The notes beneath the pieces are model-generated. The model had not been told where the DNA came from and searched no databases. It saw only the letters and a program-made list of their open reading frames with translations. From NCBI GenBank assembly GCA_900617975.1, contig UZAE01014321.1:1-15187 (forward strand): DNA of 15,187 bases. The letters are read 5' to 3'. Source of the stretch: Rodentolepis nana (lineage: Eukaryota; Platyhelminthes; Cestoda; Cyclophyllidea; Hymenolepididae). The position numbers were made by a program, and so were the translations under genes. Below are positions 7,666-15,187 of this stretch, one piece after another. Position 1 is the first letter of the stretch. Each line of letters starts with the position of its first letter.

Positions 7666-10600
7666 ATGACCAGGGGGCGTCTCTGTTTTTTATTGCTTAT
7701 CTTCACGTTTACCGTCTTGATTCATTCGGTATTACAAATCGCGGATATTCGTCATTTTTCTCAAAACGAGGCCCTCAAGTTTCCACTCCGGATAGAAAAT
7801 GGTGGCAGCATCCTCGACAATACTAATGATCGAATATTTTGGTTCATGCAGGTAATTTTTATCTTGATTGTTAAACTAATCAGTTTTCAGATCTCCATTT
7901 AAGCAAATTTACGGATAGCGGGAGGACTCCAGATTTTAGAAAAGTGTGTAATTCACATATTAAAATTATCCATCCGGATGTTGTTATTGTTTCCGGAGAT
8001 ATAACAGATTCCAAGTTTCCGAAATTTAAAGGCTCTCAACAATTTAAAGAGGAATGGATTGCGTATAGCCAAATAATTAAGGAATCTGGTGTAAATAACC
8101 ATACTATTTGGTTAGATCTTCGTGGAAACCATGGTTCGTTGCCTTTATCTTAATTAAACTCTTTTAGATAATTTTAATGTACCTTCCGTTGAGTACCCCG
8201 AAAACCTTTTCAGGTATGAATCCACATTGTCTACAAATTGGACTTACTTTATATTCCATTTTTAATTTTCTTAGGAAATATTCAATTTCTGGTCATAACT
8301 TCACGCACTCTTACATGATAACTCATCGAAAATCATTCGGTACTTACACGTTCATTGGTATGGACGCATGTCCTACCCCCGGTTTGAAACGTCCATTCAA
8401 TTTCTTCGGCTTAATAACAAGGGTAATTAGTGAGTTAATGTAATTCGTGTACTTGTGCTCGAGGTAGTTTTAATGTATTGATTTTGACAGGACTTGTCGA
8501 GATCTCTTTCTACCTTCGCTACCAAGGCGCAAGGCAGCAACCAAACATTCTGGTTCGGTCATTATCCCACCTCAACAATTGTTTCCCCTGGTTTTAATCT
8601 TCGCAAACTTATTAGGTTTGTCCTTCCAACACACCGTCGTTAATACTTCATTCCGCATTCTATTCTCTTATTATTTTATAATTTATCATTAATTATTTGT
8701 TTCTAAAATTATTGGTCAATTGTCTTTTAGTCATCATTTGCAAAGTTTCCATATCAAATGCCATCATAGGTTTGGTTCGAATTGTTGGCTTATTCATAAA
8801 AAATAATCTTTTTTAATGTATGAAATATTTCCTTCCTGTCTATTGATCTACTCTGCCCCTCTAAGTTACTCGCGCTTATGGTTCATTTTGTTTCGCTTTT
8901 TGTTGTTCTTCTTATTAAAACGTCCTGTTTTTAACTCCATCGAGATGCAAGATTTCGATTTCTTTTGAGCAATCTCGAATTTCATGACGCGCATGTGATT
9001 GAGCCGAAAGAGAGCATGAGAATGTTGGCAGTGATTTAATTCTCCACATTTTCCCTAACTTTATTTCCTTAGCTGGAACATCACTTCAATGCTCCCAATT
9101 GAGGACCGACATCGGTCCACTGAAACACTAGTTAGTGCCAAGAATTCTTCATCGTGGGGTGAATGTTTATTTATAGAGAGGACATTTGCTTGCCTTTTGC
9201 GGGTGGGGTGGGGGTGGGGGAATTGCATGTTTGCCAGCGGATGTGAGTCCATGAAAATAGGGAATCTATATTTCTCTTCTAAGCTACCGAATTATTCTGT
9301 CAAATGCTGCTTCAAGTTGAAGTTATGTGCACGTGTCATTTCTTCATTATATTCCTCCTCGTCTGAAAAAATATCCAGGTGACAAATTCTCATGTGGTTT
9401 AAATTCCATTTTATTACATAACTCTTGTGGCATCCATCTACTGGACTAAGAAGTTTATTAGTTGCTCGTTCATCTTTCGGTTTTCCTTTCTGTTTGCTTG
9501 CCGTGATCGAGGGTGGAAGGGGGTGTTATTTACATGTATTCGCCCTTTGTTTCTTTTAGTGAGACCGCGTATTGCTATCTCTGTGGTCATCTGCACACTC
9601 TGTTAAATTTGGTTCCAGCGATGTACACCGTCCAACCTCAGGGCTTTCTGGAACTCGAATTGTCCGACTGGCGTGATGGTCGATTGTGAGTACCCCCTTG
9701 CATTTCTCTCTTTACCTTTTTCTCTCTCATTTTGAAGGGTACCCCCTCCATTAAGTCATTCATTTGTTGTTTGATGCTAATTAATTATCAAGTCTCTAAT
9801 GATGAAAATGCGCGCAAAATTTGATCTCACGTGCTATCACTTATTTTTCATGTGTAATAAGCTGGAGTGCCTTCGTCTTACTCTTTCTTCAAAAGCAACT
9901 TGTTGGTCGAGACTAGGCACATAGGAAAACATTTTTTCTCCTAGACATGAAGTCTGTGGATGTTGGAATCAGATCTGTGTAAAAATGTCAATCAATGCTG
10001 CCGAGCTAATTCATGTAGTTGTCTAAATTTGATTTCCGTAATATCCAATTAATTAGTCAATTGTGAGGTAAGTTAAAAAGAAATATCTTCAATTATTGGA
10101 ATGGGTTTATTCCTAGCTGGCTTGTTAAATACAAAATTCCGTCGAATGCAACACATGACCATGCTCAAAATGCGTAGCACAGATTGAAACCCCAGCTTCT
10201 TTGGCATAGTTGCTTCGTAATCGAAATCATTAGCCTCCCTCCTCTTATCTCTCATGTTACCTAGACGCAAAATTACCCACATGTGCAAGTTCTTGTATTT
10301 CCTTGTAGTTGGGTGGGGGAGGGAGTTTCATTCGGAGACTGATGCACTCTCTTGAATGATTTAACTGAGCTTTGTTTGTTGAAACAAATGGGAAAAAACG
10401 CCTGGAATATTTATAATTAACTCTACGCCTTTAGATGCTATTGCATAAGTTTCCAAAGCTTTCCTTCTTTTTTCAGCTTTCGCATAGTAGCAGTTGACAA
10501 TGACCTGGTATCGTTTGTGGACAGTCAACTGCATGAAGACGAGAGACAAGACTGGCCAATTGTGCTCATCACCAATCCCAAGGACGCCGCCTTCCTCCTG

Positions 10601-13600
10601 CCAAATAAGGAGCCAACCGGTCGTATTCGCACTTCCACGCACATACGGTAAGTTCCGCCCTTTTGGGGCATGGGCTCACGTTACTCCTCCTCCTCCTCCT
10701 CCTCCTGCTTTAGGGTAATTCGTTATCAGCAGAGACTGGGTGTAATCCAAGTTTAACTTGTCGTGATGTAAAACTACCACCAACCAATAATTTCTTGCTC
10801 TTAAACTTGGAATTTGGAGTGTGGGATTGCTAAGGCCTTATTTTTGAGCCTCCAATGTATCCACATGTGGAAGTAGAAGGGATTGAGATCATATGCGCTG
10901 TGGATTGAAGTGAAGGACCGCTTTTGGGAGATTCTACCAAGGGAAATAAACAGACAGGGGTCACTCGATGATGTTGAAGTCATGGATAAAGCATAAACGT
11001 GGGCGGTAACGGCATATGAATTTTCTGTATTCGACCTCACAGAACACATCTAACTTGCTTTATTCTGTTCATATTACTAATTCCATCTTAGCATGTTTGA
11101 TGCAATTTTCACATCGGAAGAGCTCGCTGCAATTGTATAGCAAAATTTAATTACCTTAACACATTTTTATTGGTTAACCCCGCCCCCCCCCCCCACCCCT
11201 CCTCAATTTGGTCAATAACAACTGTCGCGTATTACACATGAGGAACGCATTGGAGAAGTCGTTTAGGCTAAATCAGATTTAAATAATCCTCAGGAGCAGA
11301 GTTCCATCCGCGTGGATGGGACACATGCATCATGAATGCTTTGGCGTACTTGAGCTAAGAGCTTCTCTCTTGTTCCTTTTCCCATTACCTGAAAGAATTG
11401 ATTTTCGTGGTTTGGCAATTGGTGGCTCATCGATATCAAGATGTTTATGCTCAGTAAACTCCAACGGGACAGTTCGAGCCATGCTCCAACTGAAAGTCCT
11501 TTGGACTTCTACGAAGGTGATGCGCCCAAAGTTGCACGACAATTTTTTTTTGTTCTTTTGAGCACTTTTGAGTCGCCTTTTCGATTGCAGTGTTCTCGCC
11601 TGGTCGAACAGCCCAATAACTCGAGTTTCGGTGACAGTTGACAACGTGTATTTGGGTGAGGCGNGCCCCGAAATCAGCTCCAGGGCTATTGATAACTATC
11701 AAAACGCCTGCCATTTGATATAAATAGTAATTAATTAATGTGAAGGTGACACCACTGCCTTATCAAATTTGCTGCATGAGTTCAAATTCTAAACCTTTCT
11801 TTCACTTTCATCTATTCCATTCTTTCACATTCTGACGTAGCTATATGACAACGACGGTGATAGTGGTGATGGCGATGATTTTGGTCATAATTTGTTACCT
11901 CGTTCCAGGAGGAAAGCATTAACTCGGGACTTACAAACGTATAGGACGATTCATCAAAATGTGTGTGGTTTGACCATCAATTGGGGCATTTTTCTCCTTC
12001 CCCTGGAAAGGAAAGTGGCAAGTCTGCGCACTTCTGTTCATCCTAGAGAAAGTCGGCATCTAAAGTCGAGCCTATGGTTCAATTTGCATAGATGGTTTAT
12101 GACTCATCGTAGAATAATACTTATTATAATTGCAGTACTGTTGATTGAGGTTATTTTATTAAGACTTAATTCAGAAATGCATTGATAGTTTATGTGTTCT
12201 AGTTTGCTGTGTGATGAAAGAGTGGAATAATTAAATAACAAAGAGTTTAGAAGACATATTCACTTTGCAAGAGTAAATAGGCAAGAAACTAATTTCACAT
12301 CACATATTTTCAACGAAACGCTCATTTACTGATAAAAATTTAGTAGTGTAATTTATTAATTTCAAATTGCAGGCGTTTTGATGGTTATCATTAGCCATAA
12401 AGCTCACTTGGGACTTCACAGGGGGGGGGGGGNCGATGGCAGTTTGAGGTCTGAAGTCAACTGCCCAATAATAGACTTTTTTGCTGTCTGAGTATACGTT
12501 GCCCAGGGAGCACCACGTGGAGTTGAGTCTATCGCACACCTCAGTAGAGCAATTAATAAATAACTTTTAAAATGTCCTCTCAACTAATTCCAAGACGAAG
12601 TTAGAAGATGTGATCTGGGGGCAATTTTCAGAAATCAAAGCTGGGAAACATCGACAGAATACACAATCGGTGTAGTGCGAAGCAAGTGGAGTGAGATGCA
12701 TAGAGGTGGTTACACGATTTCACATCTTTTTCGTCTATGGTAACCATGGGAATAATGAGAGTGTGGGTGGACCAATAACAGGCAAGTAATGAAGGTACTG
12801 AGGGTTTATTTGCGGGTTAATTGGGGGGTATTTTATAGCCCCTGTGACTGGTACTATTTCATTTTGCGAAATGGTCCAAATCATGTTGGAGCATAATTCT
12901 AGTTTAAATTGATCTAAGTCTAAGACGTAGTTGCTCGCCCAAAATTGGTGAACCAATTGTATTCACTGACAAAAGCGTACGAATACAAGTGCTAGATGAA
13001 AATCAATTGGTGTGACAACATTGACTACTTTAACCATCTCACAGACCTTCATTTTATGCCATTTCTACCAAATAGTTGTCAATTGAATATATTTAATGCT
13101 ACAACATTGGTAATTCTCACTGCAATTATTATTTAACATGGAATTCGGCTTGAATGCATTTAGCTCAACTTGAAATGATTCTAAATGCATTATAGGCATT
13201 GCCAACTCGGTTAAATAGGATCGAAGAATTTTATGTGGTTGAGTAAGAACTTTGCCAATAACCAACGGAGTGTTTCAAAGAAAGGAGAAGTTTAAATTTT
13301 ACAATTAAGGGAAAACGTCATTCAATTTTTATTAAGAATCGATAACCACTTTCATTTGCAAAGATTTTAATGAATATTTCATGGAGAATAACAAATTGTG
13401 CTGTGTGAATGTCTTCAGGCCAATGCGGTATCAGAATGCGACCAGAATATGAATAGTACTCCAGCAAGTAGTGCCAACGCAACTACGCCCAAGGCGATCA
13501 TGCTGATGCCAATTGCGAGCTGATCGATTTTTGCCACCACCAGGATTCCAAGCACAATCGCCGCAATCATTAGCAGGGTAATCAGACAAATGTTCTAAGA

Positions 13601-14494
13601 GGAGTAAATTGACGAATTAGAGGTACTTACAATGGCAGAGAGGACGTAGTTTGGAACGTGTAAGAGGATAAGGCTCAATGAGAACGTGATCGATGCAAGA
13701 ATGCCAAAACCAATCAATACTTCATAAATGAGGAGTAATTTGTCATTGCTATCAGAATTAACAAGGCCGTATACGCCGTATATGGATGTTATTGCGGCCA
13801 AAATCTAAGAGAAAGAAGTTAGTCATTAGTATTCGCAACATTCTCCTCTTACTGCTGTGATGATGTCAGTTATCGTGTGGAGCAGGAAGTAGGGCTTGCC
13901 CCANCACCCCTCCTCAATTTGGTCAATAACAACTGTCGCGTATTACACATGAGGAACGCATTGGAGAAGTCGTTTAGGCTAAATCAGATTTAAATAATCC
14001 TCAGGAGCAGAGTTCCATCCGCGTGGATGGGACACATGCATCATGAATGCTTTGGCGTACTTGAGCTAAGAGCTTCTCTCTTGTTCCTTTTCCCATTACC
14101 TGAAAGAATTGATTTTCGTGGTTTGGCAATTGGTGGCTCATCGATATCAAGATGTTTATGCTCAGTAAACTCCAACGGGACAGTTCGAGCCATGCTCCAA
14201 CTGAAAGTCCTTTGGACTTCTACGAAGGTGATGCGCCCAAAGTTGCACGACAATTTTTTTTTGTTCTTTTGAGCACTTTTGAGTCGCCTTTTCGATTGCA
14301 GTGTTCTCGCCTGGTCGAACAGCCCAATAACTCGAGTTTCGGTGACAGTTGACAACGTGTATTTGGGTGAGGCGAAACCAGCCGTCAACGTCCTTTCCTC
14401 CTCAAACTCCTCGCCCCTCTTCGTTTTGCCATTTAACCCCACTGAACTTATGAGACAAGGACCCAACGTGCACACCATCAGTGTCGTCTGCAAG
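7666..14494 (+). CDS. TMEM62: TMEM62-type membrane metallophosphoesterase, exons 1-8 (3' end beyond window)
   Basis: Eight exons join in frame: 7666-7851, 7884-8133, 8168-8213, 8275-8422, 8491-8615, 9560-9685, 10477-10647, 14302-14494, giving 415 residues. Residues 6-25 form a hydrophobic N-terminal segment (signal anchor or signal peptide). The calcineurin-like phosphoesterase motifs are all present: DLH (D65, H67), GDITD (D101, D104), GNHD (143-146, split by intron 2), FGH (H234) and CGHLH (H262, H264). After the catalytic domain, residues 294-415 (from FRIVAVDND through WPIVLITNPK to VLAWSNSPITRVSVTVDN) match the beta-sandwich region expected of TMEM62. The family then has several C-terminal membrane segments, which are missing here and should follow the donor at 14495. 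The substrate of TMEM62 is not established; the conserved metal ligands suggest an active enzyme facing the lumen or outside. Introns 1 and 2 are only 32 and 34 bases. Intron 2 has a weak donor, GTTCGT. Intron 7 is inflated by a probable scaffold error. Confidence 0.88.
8616..9559 (+). other. Intron 5 of the TMEM62-type gene
   Basis: The 944-base intron runs from GTTTGTCC to TTCTTTTAG. It is AT-rich and contains one strongly G-rich tract at 9201-9220. I see no nested gene; open frames around 9061-9382 on both strands span the G-rich tract and have no recognisable product. Confidence 0.75.
9201..9220 (+). promoter_or_regulatory. Predicted G-quadruplex motif in intron 5
   Basis: The sequence is GGG-T-GGGG-T-GGGGG-T-GGGGG: four G runs of at least three with single-base loops, on the coding strand. 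Single-base loops are known to give very stable parallel quadruplexes in DNA and RNA. Any effect on transcription or splicing of this gene is inference. Confidence 0.6.
9686..10476 (+). other. Intron 6 of the TMEM62-type gene
   Basis: The 791-base intron starts GTGAGTAC and ends TTTTTTCAG. It is AT-rich. I see no repeat element or nested gene in it. Confidence 0.75.
10684..10706 (+). repeat. CTC trinucleotide microsatellite
   Basis: Nearly eight CTC units lie shortly after the exon 7 donor, within intron 7. On the mRNA strand this is a pyrimidine tract followed by TG, and no AG acceptor is used there in the model. Confidence 0.85.
11182..11200 (+). repeat. Poly-C tract at the start of a repeated contig end
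   Basis: A long C run, interrupted once by A, lies in TMEM62 intron 7. The repeated block starts within it (11194), and the second copy starts at 13905 right after an N, so this tract is probably where assembly broke. Confidence 0.8.
11194..11663 (+). repeat. 470-bp direct repeat, first copy (again at 13905-14374)
   Basis: The block is identical by eye to 13905-14374. It contains the end of TMEM62 intron 7 and the first 73 bases of exon 8, then is cut by N 11664. The second copy continues in frame through the rest of exon 8, so the second copy is the one with a complete exon. Overlapping ends of two contigs explain this. Confidence 0.92.
11591..11663 (+). pseudogene. Truncated duplicate of TMEM62 exon 8
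   Basis: After the acceptor TTCGATTGCAG, the sequence TGTTCTCGCCTGG encodes VLAWSNSPITRVSVTVDNVY, the same as residues 352 onward of the gene, but stops at N 11664 after GGTGAGGCG. The complete exon with its donor is at 14302-14494. It is probably not a real second exon but the end of a contig that overlaps the next one. Confidence 0.85.
11664..11664. other. Single N marking a contig join in the middle of exon 8
   Basis: Left of the N is TMEM62 coding sequence; right of it is the repeated SINE-containing block from 1593. Exon to SINE with no splice donor between them is a strong sign of a false join. Confidence 0.88.
11665..12432 (+). repeat. 768-bp direct repeat, second copy of 1593-2360
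   Basis: This is identical by eye to 1593-2360, starting inside SINE-like copy A (its last 60 bases, 11665-11723, plus the right target-site duplication at 11724-11738) and ending in the same run of 12 G. It lies inside TMEM62 intron 7 as assembled. Confidence 0.9.
12361..12542 (-). mobile_element. SINE-like element, copy C, with an internal gap
   Basis: On the minus strand the element runs from GAGGTGTGCGATAGAC through CCACGTGG, GGGCAACGTATACTCAGAC, CAAAAAAGTCTAT and GCAGTTGACTTC to CGATGG, then N 12433, a run of 12 C, GTGAAGTCCC, and the 3' end AACGCCTGCAATTTGAA. The lost middle is the pyrimidine-rich part. Flanks AGTAGTGTAATTTATTAAT (12342-12360) and AGTAGAGCAATTAATAAAT (12543-12561) match at 15 of 19 positions and look like a decayed target-site duplication, so this is an older insertion than copies A and E. 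The same insertion occurs at 2289-2360 in the first version of the region. Confidence 0.82.
12433..12433. other. Single N after a run of 12 G
   Basis: The gap lies inside SINE-like copy C, where other copies have a pyrimidine-rich segment of roughly 130 to 150 bases. The join is therefore plausible in order and orientation but short of sequence. Confidence 0.8.
13328..13333 (-). terminator. Polyadenylation signal of the second gene copy
   Basis: TTTATT on the plus strand is AATAAA on the minus strand, the counterpart of 3052-3057, about 82 bases after the stop codon at 13415-13417. Confidence 0.55.
13415..13903 (-). pseudogene. Partial second copy of the four-transmembrane protein gene
   Basis: Exon 3 (13594-13415) and exon 2 (13804-13631) are complete with the same introns as at 3140-3679. 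Exon 1 (13903-13853) keeps only its last 17 codons before N 13904, so the start is missing. The reading frame is open throughout. Against the first copy the residue changes are I41S, C43Y, A45V, F48L, T50N, L76S, I84V, D145H and A148T, with two silent changes, at T40 and N86. The copy is cut by an assembly join rather than by mutation, so it may be a real gene (a divergent allele or a paralogue) placed wrongly. 'Pseudogene' here means incomplete as assembled. Confidence 0.82.
13904..13904. other. Single N marking a contig join inside exon 1 of the gene copy
   Basis: Left of it is minus-strand exon 1 coding sequence; right of it is the poly-C edge of TMEM62 intron 7. The continuation of exon 1 as seen at 3629-3679 is absent. 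Confidence 0.88.
13905..14374 (+). repeat. 470-bp direct repeat, second copy of 11194-11663
   Basis: This is identical by eye to the first copy and carries the acceptor and first 73 bases of TMEM62 exon 8, here continuing without a break to the donor at 14495. Confidence 0.92.
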
Positions 14495-14831
14495 GTACGA
14501 GTCACACTTTCGAAGTCTCCATTCTCGAGCTCTTTAAACCCTTAAATATGATTTGCAAATGCAGCTTCATTAATCACTGTGGAAGTTCTCTCTCTCTCAA
14601 ATCGTATTCCTATATGTGGAGGGAGGCAATTCAAATTCTTTGGACCCGAATGGAGTTTGTAACTGGCGTGCGCATAAGCACATAGTTCTAAAGACCTACG
14701 CCGCTATCCAAAAATTAGATCGCTCTAAAGACCTTTTACTTATAAGGCTGAACAGTAGGATTCGTCTCAGAAAATATTACATAACTTTATAGCATGAATA
14801 TTTGAGAAGAAGACAGGATGTCTTTTAGTGG
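14495..14831 (+). other. Start of TMEM62 intron 8
   Basis: After the donor GTACGAGT I see no further exon. The first good acceptor (AAATGCAG, ending at 14565) would read CTT CAT TAA, a stop, in the required frame. A short CT repeat lies near 14588-14598. The rest is AT-rich and non-coding. Confidence 0.6.
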
Positions 14832-14843
14832 TAAGCTAAAATC
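14832..14843 (+). repeat. Target-site duplication of SINE-like copy E, left
   Basis: TAAGCTAAAATC stands directly next to the element's ATAAATA tail (TATTTAT on the plus strand) and is repeated exactly at 15167-15178, beyond the element's 5' end. Confidence 0.87.
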
Positions 14844-15166
14844 TATTTATATCAAATGGCAGACGTTGTGAAAGTTATCACTAGCCCTTTAGTTGACTTC
14901 AGGCTTCACAGAGGAGGAGGAACATCAAAGTGAAACAAGTCGAGAGGGAGAGGGGAAACAGAAGAGAGTTTCAAAGATGTAAAAGAGACAGACACAAAAG
15001 GGGAAAAAGGTGAGGTGAGTACTGTGGAAGTATTCGAATATGACATACAATGGGGTGAGGGTAGTTTGAAGTCAGAAGTCAACTGCCAGTTAATAGACTT
15101 TTTTGCCGTATGAGTATACGTTGCCCAGGGTGCACCACGTGGAGGTAGGTCTATCGCACACCCCGT
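14844..15166 (-). mobile_element. SINE-like retroposon, full-length copy E (323 bp)
   Basis: On the minus strand it runs from ACGGGGTGTGCGATAGACC through CCACGTGG, GGGCAACGTATACTCATAC, CAAAAAAGTCTATTAAC, GGCAGTTGACTTCTGACTTC, a long pyrimidine-rich middle, GAAGCCTGAAGTCAACT, to AACGTCTGCCATTTGATATAAATA. It aligns with copy A along its whole length and is the most complete copy in the window. A perfect 12-base target-site duplication TAAGCTAAAATC flanks it (14832-14843 and 15167-15178). It lies in TMEM62 intron 8 in antisense orientation. A 17-base inverted repeat (15 of 17 pairs) joins its two halves. The source LINE is unknown. Confidence 0.87.
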
Positions 15167-15178
15167 TAAGCTAAAATC
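15167..15178 (+). repeat. Target-site duplication of SINE-like copy E, right
   Basis: TAAGCTAAAATC, identical to 14832-14843, nine bases from the right edge of the window. Confidence 0.87.
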
Positions 15179-15187
15179 GAACAAATA

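Larger units (their letters stand above)
12638..13903 (+). repeat. 1.27-kb direct repeat, second version of 2362-3628
   Basis: The left part (to about 13350) appears identical to the first copy. From about 13356 there are clustered differences, first CATTTGCAAAGATTTT against CATTAGCTAAGAATTTT, then about 12 substitutions in the exons of the minus-strand gene. Both introns are unchanged. The block is cut by N 13904 within exon 1. Confidence 0.9.

Noticed and set aside
8760..8790. tRNA gene suggested by GGTTCGAATT, like a B box
   Set aside because: There is no matching A box, no acceptor stem and no anticodon arm around it.
10361..10718. Open frames on both strands around TMEM62 exon 7
   Set aside because: They are shadows of exon 7 (10477-10647) in other frames.
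11665..13903. A true gene-bearing duplication or nested gene inside TMEM62 intron 7
   Set aside because: All boundaries are single N characters, the outer flanks overlap exactly by 470 bp, and both outer joins cut through exons. An assembly error explains this better, though long reads would be decisive.
14041..14505. 154-codon open frame on the minus strand
   Set aside because: It is antisense to TMEM62 exon 8 and its upstream intron; the plus-strand exon has matching splice junctions and family similarity.
14844..15166. MITE (DNA transposon) because of internal inverted repeats
   Set aside because: The inverted repeats are internal, the two ends (GGGGTGTGCG and ATAAATA) are not complementary, and the duplications are longer than for most transposon families.
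1..15187. CRISPR array, bacterial operon, phage or plasmid features
   Set aside because: No spaced short repeats, no clustered open frames and no ribosome binding sites; introns show that the DNA is eukaryotic.

Overview
The window looks like a scaffold of an invertebrate nuclear genome, most probably a flatworm and perhaps a tapeworm. Protein-coding genes are split by GT-AG introns, several of them only 32 to 36 bases long, a size class known from cestodes. There are no operons or ribosome binding sites. Most of the DNA is AT-rich, non-coding and full of microsatellites and poly-C/poly-G runs. The species assignment is inference.

Two genes can be supported. On the minus strand, 3140-3679 encodes a complete three-exon, 151-residue protein with four membrane segments. 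I do not recognise its family. On the plus strand, 7666-14494 holds the first eight recognisable exons (415 residues) of a TMEM62-type membrane metallophosphoesterase with all five metal-binding motifs. The gene continues beyond the right edge. The two genes are divergent and separated by about 4 kb in which I see no convincing gene.

Family-level repeats mark the window. A roughly 300-325 bp retroposon-like element occurs as a fragment at the left edge, as full copies at 1351-1651 (plus) and 14844-15166 (minus), and as a copy broken by a gap at 12361-12542 (minus; its left part is repeated at 2289-2360). Two copies have clear target-site duplications of 12-15 bp and a third has a decayed 19 bp one, so this is a SINE-like family and not an LTR element or a typical MITE.

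The layout is distorted by assembly. Single N characters at 2361, 5505, 6957, 11664, 12433 and 13904 mark contig joins. Four of them abut long direct repeats: 6677-6956 equals 6958-7237 with about 6 differences; 1593-3628 reappears as 11665-13903; 11194-11663 reappears as 13905-14374. The simplest reading is that a second version of the 1593-3628 region, including a partial copy of the four-membrane-segment gene, was placed inside TMEM62 intron 7 between two contigs that really overlap by 470 bp. The two gene copies differ mostly at amino-acid-changing sites, so the second version may be a divergent allele or paralogue and not a plain duplicate.

I found no new multi-gene system. The most interesting items are the SINE-like family with its conserved internal inverted repeats, the replacement-biased divergence of the small membrane protein, and the scaffold error inside the phosphoesterase gene.
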